Source: Oscillospiraceae bacterium
GTDB lineage: Bacteria; Bacillota; Clostridia; Oscillospirales; Oscillospiraceae
Assembly: GCA_017415775.1 (NCBI GenBank)
Contig: JAFQFC010000037.1
Location: 27,053-91,052, forward strand
Length of the DNA: 64,000 nt
Direction: 5' to 3'
Shown here one piece after another: positions 6,794 through 14,713 of the stretch. Each line of letters begins with the position of its first letter. Position 1 is the stretch's first letter. The translations under genes and the position numbers were made by a program. Under the pieces are notes generated by a model. It made no database searches. It was not told the DNA's origin and saw only the letters and a program-made list of their open reading frames with translations.

Positions 6794-9457
6794 TTGAACA
6801 ACCGCGAATACACCCGGTCTGCCCAGCAGGTGCTGGACGAGCAGCAGACCACCGCTGCCGGCCTGTCCAACGCTGAGGTGGAGGCCCGCCGTGCCAAGTT
6901 CGGCCCCAACAAGCTGAAGGAAGCCGAAAAGCCCACCCTGCTGCAGCGCTTTATCGCACAGCTGAAGGACCCCATGCTCATCATCCTGCTGGCTGCCGCC
7001 GGCGTTTCCGCCCTGACCGGTATGCTCTCCGGTGAGAGCGAGTGGGCCGAGGTCATCATCATTCTGGCCGTGGTGCTCCTGAACGCCATTCTGGGCGTCA
7101 TTCAGGAGAGCAAGGCCGAGGCCGCCATCGAGGCGCTGCAGACCATGACCGCCGCCACCTGCAAGGTGATGCGTGAGGGCAAGCTGGTCATCGTCCACTC
7201 CGACGAACTGGTGCCCGGTGACATCGTGCTGCTGGAGGCCGGCGACGCCGTGCCTGCCGACGGCCGCATCATTGAAAACGCCAGCCTGAAGATCGAGGAA
7301 GCCGCCCTGACCGGCGAGTCCGTCCCCGTCAACAAGGTGGTGGAGGCGCTGGGTCTGGGCGAGGGCCAGGACAATGTGCCGCTGGGCGACCGCAAGAACA
7401 TGTGCTATATGGGCTCTACCGTGGTCTACGGCCGCGGCAAGGCCGTCATTACCGCCACCGGCATGGACACCGAGATGGGTAAGATCGCCGGCGCTCTGGC
7501 TGCCACCGAGGACGAGCAGACCCCCCTGCAGCGCAAGCTGGACGAGCTGGGCAAGCTGCTGAGCAAGCTGGTGCTGGGCATCTGCGTGTTCATCTTCGCT
7601 TTCAACCTGTTCATGGCCCGTGGTGAGCTGGGCGTGGAGGGCCATACCCTCACCGTGATCCTGGAGACCTTCATGGTGGCCGTGTCTCTGGCCGTTGCCG
7701 CCATCCCGGAGGGCCTCGCCACCGTGGTCACGGTGGTTCTCTCCATCGGCGTGACCAAGATGAGCCAGCGCAACGCCGTGATCCGCCGCCTGACCGCCGT
7801 GGAGACCCTGGGCTGCACCCAGGTCATCTGCTCCGATAAGACCGGCACCCTGACCCAGAACAAGATGACCGTGGTGGAGCATGTGGGCCCCACCGCCAAG
7901 GTGGCCACGGCCATGGCCCTGTGCTGCGACGCCAACCTCAATGACGAGGGCGTGGCCGAGGGCGAGCCCACCGAGTGCGCTCTGGTGAACTTTGCCGCCA
8001 AGGAAGGCCTGAAGAAGCACCTGCTGGAGAAGGCCACCCCCCGTGTGGACGAGGCGCCCTTCGACTCCGGCCGCAAGATGATGTCCACCATCCACGCTCT
8101 GGGCGACGGCTTCGTGCAGTACACCAAGGGCGCTCCCGACGAGATCCTGAAGCGCTGCACCCACTATGAGGAGAACGGCACCGTTGTGCGCATGACCGAG
8201 GAGAAGATCGGTCAGATCCTGCGTGACAACAAGGCCATGGCCGACAAGGCCCTGCGTGTGCTGGCTGTGGCTGAGCGCCGCTGGGAGACCAAGCCTGAGG
8301 ATAACAGCCCCGAGTTCCTGGAGCAGCGCCTGACCTTCCTGGGTCTGGCCGGTATGATCGACCCCGTCCGTCCTGAGGTGAAGGCCGCCATTGAGGAGTG
8401 CCGCAGCGCCGGCATCCGTGCCGTGATGATCACCGGCGACCACAAGGATACCGCCGTGGCCATCGCCAAGGAGCTGGGCATCATCACCGACGCCTCTCAG
8501 GCCATCACCGGCGCCGAGCTGGACAAGATCAGCGACGAGGACATCTGCGAGGCCGTGAAGAAGTACGGCGTATACGCCCGTGTCCAGCCTGAGCATAAGG
8601 TCCGCATCGTCACCGCCTGGAAGGCCAACGACTGCATCACCGCCATGACCGGCGACGGCGTCAACGACGCACCCTCCATCAAGACCGCCGACATCGGCGT
8701 GGGCATGGGCATCACCGGCACCGACGTCACCAAGAACGTGGCCGACATGGTGCTGGCCGACGACAACTTTGCCACCATCGTCTCCGCCGTGGGTGAGGGC
8801 CGCCGCATTTACGACAACATCCGCAAGGCCATCCAGTTCCTGCTGGCCTCCAACATGAGCGAGGTGCTGGGCGTCTTTAGCGCCACCCTGATGGGCTTCA
8901 CCCTGCTCAACCCCGTCCACCTGCTGTTCATCAACCTGGTGACCGACTGCTTCCCCGCTCTGGCACTGGGCATGGAAGAGGCCGAGCCCGATACCATGAG
9001 CCGTCCTCCCCGTGACTCCAAGGAGGGCATCTTTGCCGGCGGCCTGTTTGTGGACATCGTGTATCAGGGCGTGCTGGTCACCGTGCTGACCATCCTGTCC
9101 TATATCATCGGCAACAGCTTCGAGGTGGGCCACTTCGCCATGCCTCACGGCATCAGCGACCACGGCATGACCATGGCCTTCCTGACCATGAGCATGTGCG
9201 AGATCTTCCACAGCTTCAACCTGCGTTCTCAGCGCAAGTCCATCTTCAGCCTGAAGGGCCAGAACAAGATCCTGTGGGCTGCCATGATCGGCTCTCTGCT
9301 GCTGACCACCGCCGTGCTGGAGATCCCCTTCCTGGCCAACGCCTTCGGCTTCACCCCCATCGGTCTGACCGAGTACGCCATCGCTCTGGCTCTGGGCTTC
9401 GTGGTGATCCCCATCGTGGAGATCGTCAAGTTCTTCCAGCGCCGTGCCGACAAGTAA
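6794..9457 (+). CDS. P2-type cation-transporting ATPase (Ca2+/Mn2+ exporter type)
   Basis: This 887-residue protein has full P-type ATPase architecture. An N-terminal cation ATPase domain comes first. The actuator TGES lies near residue 174, PEGLA in transmembrane segment 4 near 305, the phosphorylation motif DKTGTLT starts at Asp348, and the hinge is TGDGVND. SERCA-like segments NLVTDCFPALALG and a C-terminal multi-helix domain follow. It uses ATP to export divalent cations across the membrane. The Mn2+-type riboswitch in front points to Mn2+ efflux, though SERCA-like members also move Ca2+. The start is a TTG at 6794, nine bases after GGAG; no in-frame ATG is suitably placed. Two terminators follow. 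Confidence 0.93.
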   Translation: MNNREYTRSAQQVLDEQQTTAAGLSNAEVEARRAKFGPNKLKEAEKPTLLQRFIAQLKDPMLIILLAAAGVSALTGMLSGESEWAEVIIILAVVLLNAILGVIQESKAEAAIEALQTMTAATCKVMREGKLVIVHSDELVPGDIVLLEAGDAVPADGRIIENASLKIEEAALTGESVPVNKVVEALGLGEGQDNVPLGDRKNMCYMGSTVVYGRGKAVITATGMDTEMGKIAGALAATEDEQTPLQRKLDELGKLLSKLVLGICVFIFAFNLFMARGELGVEGHTLTVILETFMVAVSLAVAAIPEGLATVVTVVLSIGVTKMSQRNAVIRRLTAVETLGCTQVICSDKTGTLTQNKMTVVEHVGPTAKVATAMALCCDANLNDEGVAEGEPTECALVNFAAKEGLKKHLLEKATPRVDEAPFDSGRKMMSTIHALGDGFVQYTKGAPDEILKRCTHYEENGTVVRMTEEKIGQILRDNKAMADKALRVLAVAERRWETKPEDNSPEFLEQRLTFLGLAGMIDPVRPEVKAAIEECRSAGIRAVMITGDHKDTAVAIAKELGIITDASQAITGAELDKISDEDICEAVKKYGVYARVQPEHKVRIVTAWKANDCITAMTGDGVNDAPSIKTADIGVGMGITGTDVTKNVADMVLADDNFATIVSAVGEGRRIYDNIRKAIQFLLASNMSEVLGVFSATLMGFTLLNPVHLLFINLVTDCFPALALGMEEAEPDTMSRPPRDSKEGIFAGGLFVDIVYQGVLVTVLTILSYIIGNSFEVGHFAMPHGISDHGMTMAFLTMSMCEIFHSFNLRSQRKSIFSLKGQNKILWAAMIGSLLLTTAVLEIPFLANAFGFTPIGLTEYAIALALGFVVIPIVEIVKFFQRRADK

Positions 9458-9465
9458 AAAGTATC

Positions 9466-9502
9466 AAAAATCGCCTCTGCTCTGTGGGTGGAGGCGGTTT
9501 TT
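9466..9502 (+). terminator. Terminator 1 after the P-type ATPase
   Basis: AAAAATCGCCTC pairs with GAGGCGGTTTTT across a 13-nt loop. Confidence 0.75.
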
Positions 9503-9549
9503 CTGCACAGGGCGGGCGCCATCGAAGAAAATCTGCCGTAAAATAAGAA

Positions 9550-9574
9550 AAGTGCCCTTCGGGGCACTTTTTTT
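9550..9574 (+). terminator. Terminator 2 upstream of the adhesin promoter
   Basis: AAGTGCCC pairs with GGGCACTT over a short TTCG loop, followed by a long T-run. It isolates the adhesin promoter from ATPase read-through. Confidence 0.85.
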
Positions 9575-9592
9575 GTGGAGAGGCAAGGATTC

Positions 9593-9626
9593 TGTTACGC
9601 ATATGTTACGGACAAGCGCATATAAT
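9593..9626 (+). promoter_or_regulatory. Activator-type promoter with TGTTAC direct repeats (adhesin)
   Basis: TGTTAC occurs at 9593-9598 and again at 9604-9609, 11 bp apart. Exactly 11 bp later comes TATAAT (9621-9626). No -35 consensus is present. The identical geometry is found on the minus strand ahead of the pilus operon (21838-21871). Direct repeats one helical turn apart, close to the -10, are how SARP-type activators bind; such a regulator is encoded at 21938-22729. Confidence 0.7.
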
Positions 9627-9692
9627 GCAGGGGAAAACTAAATGGTGGAAAGGCATCTTTCCGCCCTTTTGAAAAAAGGAGGATATCCCCTG

Positions 9693-12200
9693 ATGAAACA
9701 CGCACGGAAACTTGCTGCCCTGCTGCTGGTGCTGCTGCTGGCGGTATCGGCCCTGCCTGCCACGGCTGCGGCTGCGGAGGGTGACACCTATGAACCGACG
9801 GACGCCTATGTGATGGGCTGGGGCGACCGGAAGAACATCGGCCCCTATTATTTCGATTACCCCAGTATGTACACGACGACGCTGCATTACCTGCCCGGTA
9901 ATCAGGGCGTCATCGAGGAGCGTACCGGATCCTTCGTCATGCACAACAAGGCAAATCCGGACGAATACATTACCGCTTACTGCGTGGATGAGTATACCAG
10001 CGTGGCATACAAGACGCTGTACCAGCGGGTCAACCTGGAAGAGGCCAGCTACTTCTTCGAGGATGCCGCCGGCCGCCTGCGTGCTGTGATGCTCAAGGGC
10101 TTCCCCAATGTAAGTGAAGCGGTGCTGGGCGCTGCGGCCGGTGTGGAAGAGCTGACGGTGTTTGAAGCGACCACCGCCACCCAGCTTGCTATCTGGAAGA
10201 TCTCCTATGGCGATGATATGGCGATCCTGGCTCCCGTTTCCGGCGTGGAGGAGTACAGAGGCTGGTGCAACGGCGTTTCCATCCACCAGGCCGAGGCGGA
10301 CGCAGAGATGTCCAGCGGCTACGCTGTGGACGAAAATGCCCCGATGATCTCTGCCCGGGTGAGCAAGGTCGTTGACTATCTGATGCAGCTGGAACCCATT
10401 GGCCCCAAGGAAAAAACGGTGACCAAGAGCGCTTTTGTCGCCTGCAGCGATGAGCCTGTGCTGCAGGACAATGGCGACGGTACCTTTGATGTCAGCGTTT
10501 CTGCCACGGTGGATGTGGTGGAAAAGGAAAATGACGCCCTGACCCTCAGCGCTGTGATGGGCGGGAAGTTCATCACCAAGGAGCTGGTGAACGGCAAGCA
10601 GACCGTCAGCTTCACCTTCGAGGCTGTTCCCGCCGCAGAAGTGAAGGACGTGGTCACTCTGGCCATCGACGGTGTGCAGACGGTGGAAGACGTCTTTATG
10701 TTTTTGGCAGAGGGCGGCCGTGAAGCGGCCCAGCCCATGATCGGCGCCAGCAAGCTGCAGCTGCCGGTCCATGCCGAGATCGCAGTGGAGCCGGACCGTG
10801 TGCTGACCATCTACAAGACCACCAAGGTGGCCAATACCCAGGGCGGCTTTGACCGTGTGCCGCTGGAAGGCATTGTTTTCGACCTGTATCTGGTGGCCGA
10901 CTGGGCCGACTATGTCAACGGCAAGGTGACGCTGCCCGAGACGATCGACATGGACGAGATCCGCAGCGGCAAGTATCCCTATCCCCAGTATACCGTGGCC
11001 ACCGGTGCCGACGGTAAGGCTGTGGTAAACCTGTCCAAGCTGGGTCTGGCCGACGGTGTCTATGTGGTGGCTGAGCGTGCCCACGCCGCCATCGTGGCCC
11101 CCGCCGACCCCTTCTACATCCTGCTGCCCTACACCAACGCCGAGGGTACCGGCTGGGAGTACACCCTGACGGCCCAGCCCAAGAACGACATCAAGGGCGA
11201 GGTGGACATTGAAAAGGACGTCATCGAGGTGGGCAACGACGAGGCCACCGTGGATGCCTACAAGTCCCATGTGTGGATCGTGGGCACCACCATCCCTGTG
11301 GATATCGCCGATGGCAAGGAGTACGTCATCTCCGATACGCTGGACAATCGTCTGGACTTCCTGCAGCTGGTGAAGGTGCAGCTGGAGACCAAGACCGGCA
11401 ACACCGAAGAGCCTCTGGTGCTGGAGGAGAACACCGACTATGTGGTGACCGTCACGGATGTGGATTCTCTGGCCGAGGGTAAGCCCTCTGACAGCTTCAC
11501 CGTGGCCCTGACCAAGGCCGGTATGGCCAAGGTGGGTGCCGCCGTGGGCGAAAATTACGACAACTACATCCTGCGCACTTACTTCGACGCACAGATCAAC
11601 GCCAACGCCGACATGGGCGTGGAGATCCCCAACCAGGCCCAGCTGCACTACAAGAACTCCGTGGGCTTCGAGTTTGATGTGGAGTCCGATATTCCTGTGG
11701 TCTACACCGCCGGCGCCAAGCTGGTGAAGGTGGATGCCAAGGACCAGACCAAGCCCTTGTCCGGCGCTGTGTTCCAAGTCTACCGTGCCGCCACCGCCGA
11801 GGAGATCGCCGATGAGTCCGTCACCAAGGTGATGCTGCCTGAGGTGGAAGTGCCTGTGGTGCCGGCAGAATTCTTCGACAACGCCGCCCTGACGGGTGAG
11901 AAGGTGAACACCGTTACCTCCGGCGCAGACGGCAAGGTGCTGATCTACGGCCTTGCTTACGGTACTTACTATCTGGTGGAGACCCAGGCTCCCGCCGGCT
12001 ACAATCTGCTCAGCGAGCCTGTGGCCCTGACGCTGGGTGAGGTGAGCCATCTGGACGAGAACACCGTGCTGGTGCTCAACAACAGCGGCGCCGTGCTGCC
12101 CGAGACCGGCGGCATGGGTACCACGGTGTTCACCGTGGCCGGTCTGCTGTGCCTGGCGGCGGCCCTCCTGCTGTGGACCAAGAAGCGCAGCGAGGCATAA
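9693..12200 (+). CDS. Thioester-domain surface adhesin with LPETG anchor
   Basis: This is an 835-residue cell-wall protein. A signal peptide ends near TAAAAEG. Next comes a thioester domain: Cys97 in AYCVDEYT and Gln164 in the TATQLAIW (TQxA) motif can form an internal Cys-Gln thioester for covalent host attachment. Several isopeptide-type domains follow, including one starting EVDIEKDVIEV and a SpaA-like domain with the E-box YYLVETQAPAGYN. The sorting signal LPETG begins near residue 802, with a hydrophobic segment and a KKR tail. An upstream in-frame extension from 9642 is less likely because AAAGGAGG sits just before the ATG at 9693. It stands alone on the plus strand, convergent with the pilus operon. 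Confidence 0.9.
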   Translation: MKHARKLAALLLVLLLAVSALPATAAAAEGDTYEPTDAYVMGWGDRKNIGPYYFDYPSMYTTTLHYLPGNQGVIEERTGSFVMHNKANPDEYITAYCVDEYTSVAYKTLYQRVNLEEASYFFEDAAGRLRAVMLKGFPNVSEAVLGAAAGVEELTVFEATTATQLAIWKISYGDDMAILAPVSGVEEYRGWCNGVSIHQAEADAEMSSGYAVDENAPMISARVSKVVDYLMQLEPIGPKEKTVTKSAFVACSDEPVLQDNGDGTFDVSVSATVDVVEKENDALTLSAVMGGKFITKELVNGKQTVSFTFEAVPAAEVKDVVTLAIDGVQTVEDVFMFLAEGGREAAQPMIGASKLQLPVHAEIAVEPDRVLTIYKTTKVANTQGGFDRVPLEGIVFDLYLVADWADYVNGKVTLPETIDMDEIRSGKYPYPQYTVATGADGKAVVNLSKLGLADGVYVVAERAHAAIVAPADPFYILLPYTNAEGTGWEYTLTAQPKNDIKGEVDIEKDVIEVGNDEATVDAYKSHVWIVGTTIPVDIADGKEYVISDTLDNRLDFLQLVKVQLETKTGNTEEPLVLEENTDYVVTVTDVDSLAEGKPSDSFTVALTKAGMAKVGAAVGENYDNYILRTYFDAQINANADMGVEIPNQAQLHYKNSVGFEFDVESDIPVVYTAGAKLVKVDAKDQTKPLSGAVFQVYRAATAEEIADESVTKVMLPEVEVPVVPAEFFDNAALTGEKVNTVTSGADGKVLIYGLAYGTYYLVETQAPAGYNLLSEPVALTLGEVSHLDENTVLVLNNSGAVLPETGGMGTTVFTVAGLLCLAAALLLWTKKRSEA

Positions 12201-12207
12201 CAACATA

Positions 12208-12245
12208 ACAAAAGACCTGCCGTTTCGCAGCGGCAGGTCTTTTGT
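12208..12245. terminator. Bidirectional terminator between adhesin and pilus operon
   Basis: ACAAAAGACCTGCCG pairs perfectly with its complement over an 8-nt loop, with T-runs on both strands. It serves the two convergent units. Confidence 0.88.
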
Positions 12246-12250
12246 TGCAT

Positions 12251-12862
12251 TTACGGTGCTGCCAGATCGCAGCGGATGGTCACACGGTTGGCACCGCCGG
12301 GGGTGCAGGTGAAGAGGGAAAGATCCCATTCGCCGCAGGTCATCTCCTCCACGGCGTCGGGGGGCAGGACTTCCTTGGCGCCTACGGCGTAGGGGAATAC
12401 GTTGCCGTCAAAGTCGGTGAAGATCACCGTGTCGCCTGTCTGCAGCTCCCGCAGACGGCCGAAATGGCGGGTGTAGTTGTGGGCTGCGATCACCAGATTG
12501 CCGGTGTAGGCCGAGCCGGTGTAGCGGCAGGGGGCAGCACGCAGACCGGCGGCGCTGCAGCGGCTGATGACCGGCAGTTCCAGTCCCAGCGTGGGCAGCG
12601 ACAAAGTGCCCACATAGTCCCGGCCGTTCATGCGCACCACCGGCATTTCCTTGCCGGGGGCTGCCACATAGTCCGGCACAGGCAGTTCCTCCGTGAGTTC
12701 CGGCGGCGCTGTGGGGATGGTTTGCTGCAGCTGCTGCAAGGCGCTCTGCGCCGTTTGGTCGGCCTGCCGGTCCTGCAGCAGGTTGTAGCCGGTAAGACCG
12801 GCTGCCGCCAGCAGCAGTACCAGACCCAGCGCAATGAGACCGGTTCCTCTGTTACGTTTCAT
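12251..12862 (-). CDS. Accessory sortase, class unclear
   Basis: This 203-residue protein has one N-terminal transmembrane helix and a sortase fold. The catalytic residues visible are His128 in LVIAAHNY, Cys186 in LSLFTCTPGG and Arg193 in ANRVTIRC. There is no C-terminal transmembrane segment, unlike the class C sortase upstream, so it is more like housekeeping or class D/B-type enzymes that attach finished polymers to the wall. The ATG at 12862 follows AAGGAG; an upstream extension lacks a ribosome site. Its start overlaps the end of the LPQTG gene by 11 bp, which implies translational coupling. It is the last gene of the pilus operon. Confidence 0.85.
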   Translation of the reverse strand: MKRNRGTGLIALGLVLLLAAAGLTGYNLLQDRQADQTAQSALQQLQQTIPTAPPELTEELPVPDYVAAPGKEMPVVRMNGRDYVGTLSLPTLGLELPVISRCSAAGLRAAPCRYTGSAYTGNLVIAAHNYTRHFGRLRELQTGDTVIFTDFDGNVFPYAVGAKEVLPPDAVEEMTCGEWDLSLFTCTPGGANRVTIRCDLAAP

Positions 12863-13787
12863 GGTCCGCTCCTTTCCGGCGCAGCAGACCGGCAATGGTC
12901 AGCGCCAGACCGGCTGCGGCCAGCAGGGGAACGGGCCACCAGAGCTGACCCGTCTGAGGCAGGCCGGGAGGCGTTTCCGGCTTGTCGCCGGTATTGGTCA
13001 CCACGAAGGTGTTGCCTTCCCGGACGATCTCCACGGTGTAGCCCTCCGGCACCTGCTCCACCACCGTCCAGCGGTGATGGCTGCTCAGGTTCGTCCAGAG
13101 GAAGCGCCAGTTGTTCACGTCGTTGAGTGTCACAGTGTCATAGACTTCGCCGTTGCACAGCAGCTGCACCACGATCTCCGTGGGGCGGGCCTCTTCGTTG
13201 CCTGCGTCGTTCCACACCTTGATGACCCGGCAGACCATGGGCTTGTCCTCGGGCTGGCTGTACTTGGGCTGCATGGCCAGATCGTAGACACGCTGGCCGT
13301 CCACCTCACAGGGCAGCAGCGCCATAAAGGGTTCGGCCTCGTAAATATACTCATCCTGCACGTAGCGGAAGCCGGGGATGAAGTAGAGGCCCTGGGGCAG
13401 CGCTTCGACGTTGGCGGGGAAGCGGACCTGCCCGTTTTCGTCGGTGACGGCGCTGTCGACGGGCGTGATGCCGCTTTGGGCCACATAACCCTCCAGCGTC
13501 AGAGCCAGCGCCCGCCACGCCTCGTCGTTGCGGCCCCGGATGTCGATGTTGAACTGGGCGAAGTCCTCGGTGACGGTCAGTTCGCCGTAACGGTCCATGG
13601 TGGCTACCAGATAGAGGTCAAAGGGCAGTCCGCCCAGCGCTGTGTCCTGAGAGCGGAAGGTCACCGTCAGGCTCACAGGCCGCAGGGGATCGATGTTTTC
13701 GGCGGCGTGGGCCGTTGGCAGACGGAGAGCCAGCACCAGCAGGCACAGCACGGCGCACCACAGGCGTTTTTTAAATCGCAAGGTCAT
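12852..13787 (-). CDS. Minor pilin / surface protein with LPQTG anchor
   Basis: This protein has 311 residues. A signal peptide (FKKRLWCAVLCLLVLALRLPTAHA) is followed by a prealbumin-like domain with the DLYLVATMD block and a Cna-B domain (CRVIKVWNDAGNEEARPTEI to YTVEIVREGNTFVVTNT). The LPQTG sorting motif starts near residue 276, then a hydrophobic helix and an RRK tail. It is probably the anchor or minor subunit of the pilus. The GGAGG motif sits only 2 bp before the ATG at 13787; a TTG two codons further on (initiating before RFKKR) would have ideal spacing and may be the real start. The start overlaps the sortase gene upstream. Confidence 0.82.
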   Translation of the reverse strand: MTLRFKKRLWCAVLCLLVLALRLPTAHAAENIDPLRPVSLTVTFRSQDTALGGLPFDLYLVATMDRYGELTVTEDFAQFNIDIRGRNDEAWRALALTLEGYVAQSGITPVDSAVTDENGQVRFPANVEALPQGLYFIPGFRYVQDEYIYEAEPFMALLPCEVDGQRVYDLAMQPKYSQPEDKPMVCRVIKVWNDAGNEEARPTEIVVQLLCNGEVYDTVTLNDVNNWRFLWTNLSSHHRWTVVEQVPEGYTVEIVREGNTFVVTNTGDKPETPPGLPQTGQLWWPVPLLAAAGLALTIAGLLRRKGADHET

Positions 13788-14622
13788 CACCTCCGGAAGA
13801 AAGACGTCTGCGCTTGGGCAGCAGAAGGATCAGTAAAAGGACCAGCAGCATGGGGACGGCCACGATGGGGGCCACCACCAGCGGGTCAATGAGAACGGCG
13901 TCCGAGGGAACGTGGATCGTGGTGGGCAGCAGGCTGTTGTCCACCCGATGGCCCCGTACCAGCAGCCGGTGGCTGTTGATGCCATAGGGAGTGCAGGTGA
14001 CCATGGTGCAGTAGTCGGCACCGTCTTCAATGGTCAGGGCTTCCATTTCGTTGGGCAGCACCACCAGGATCTGGTCCACCTGATAGGTCAGCACCTCGTC
14101 CAGCACCCGCAGGGTGAAGAAGTCGCCCAGAGCCAGTCGGTCCAGATCGGTGAAGAGCTTGGCACTGGGCAGGCCCCGGTGGCCGGAGATCACGCAGTGG
14201 GAAGTCTCACCGCCAACCGGCAGACTGGTCCAGTCCAGATGGCCGGCGGCCACCTGCAGCACCGACTCGCCGGTGCCGTGGTAGATGGGCAGGGAGCATT
14301 TGATGGCGGGAATATCCACGTAGCCCATGATGCCGCTGCCGGTAATGTCCAGCAGGGCGTCGTAGCGGCTTTGCTGCTCTTCGCTGAGGTAGTAGCCGTC
14401 CTTGCCGGCCAGCGCCCGGTTGTAGTCACGGGCGTCTTCCCACAGCTGGGAGTAGTCCTCCTCCGTCAGCTGGGATACCTGCTGCGTGTAGGTGGCAATG
14501 GCCCGGCTTTGGTGGAAGGAGTTCCAGTAGTTGCTGACAGTGGGATACAGCAGCAAGGACAAGCCCACGATGAGGATCAATATCAAGATGATGGTGGTGG
14601 AAGCACCGGATTTTTTCTTCAT
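13771..14622 (-). CDS. srtC: Class C (pilin-polymerising) sortase
   Basis: This 283-residue enzyme has transmembrane segments at both ends (residues about 9-26 and 247-268), the class C layout. Catalytic His148 (VISGHRG), Cys210 (MVTCTPYG) and Arg219 (NSHRLLVRG) are all present. Class C sortases link pilin subunits through a lysine in the pilin motif. I do not see the usual DP(W/F/Y) lid motif in the region before YDALLD, where it would be expected. The ATG at 14622 follows AAGGAG. It sits directly after the major pilin gene and overlaps the following LPQTG gene, so pilin, polymerase and minor subunit are coupled. Confidence 0.92.
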   Translation of the reverse strand: MKKKSGASTTIILILILIVGLSLLLYPTVSNYWNSFHQSRAIATYTQQVSQLTEEDYSQLWEDARDYNRALAGKDGYYLSEEQQSRYDALLDITGSGIMGYVDIPAIKCSLPIYHGTGESVLQVAAGHLDWTSLPVGGETSHCVISGHRGLPSAKLFTDLDRLALGDFFTLRVLDEVLTYQVDQILVVLPNEMEALTIEDGADYCTMVTCTPYGINSHRLLVRGHRVDNSLLPTTIHVPSDAVLIDPLVVAPIVAVPMLLVLLLILLLPKRRRLSSGGDDLAI

Positions 14623-14713
14623 GTGGGGTTCTCCTTGCGGCTGTATCCGGGGAGGGGCGTTCCCTCCCCGGATGCAGCATGATTTGCGAAATCGTGTGGG
14701 TATGACCGTCGGC

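Noticed and set aside
9606-12329. Long antisense frame opposite the thioester adhesin
   Set aside because: It crosses the bidirectional terminator and lacks any recognisable domain.
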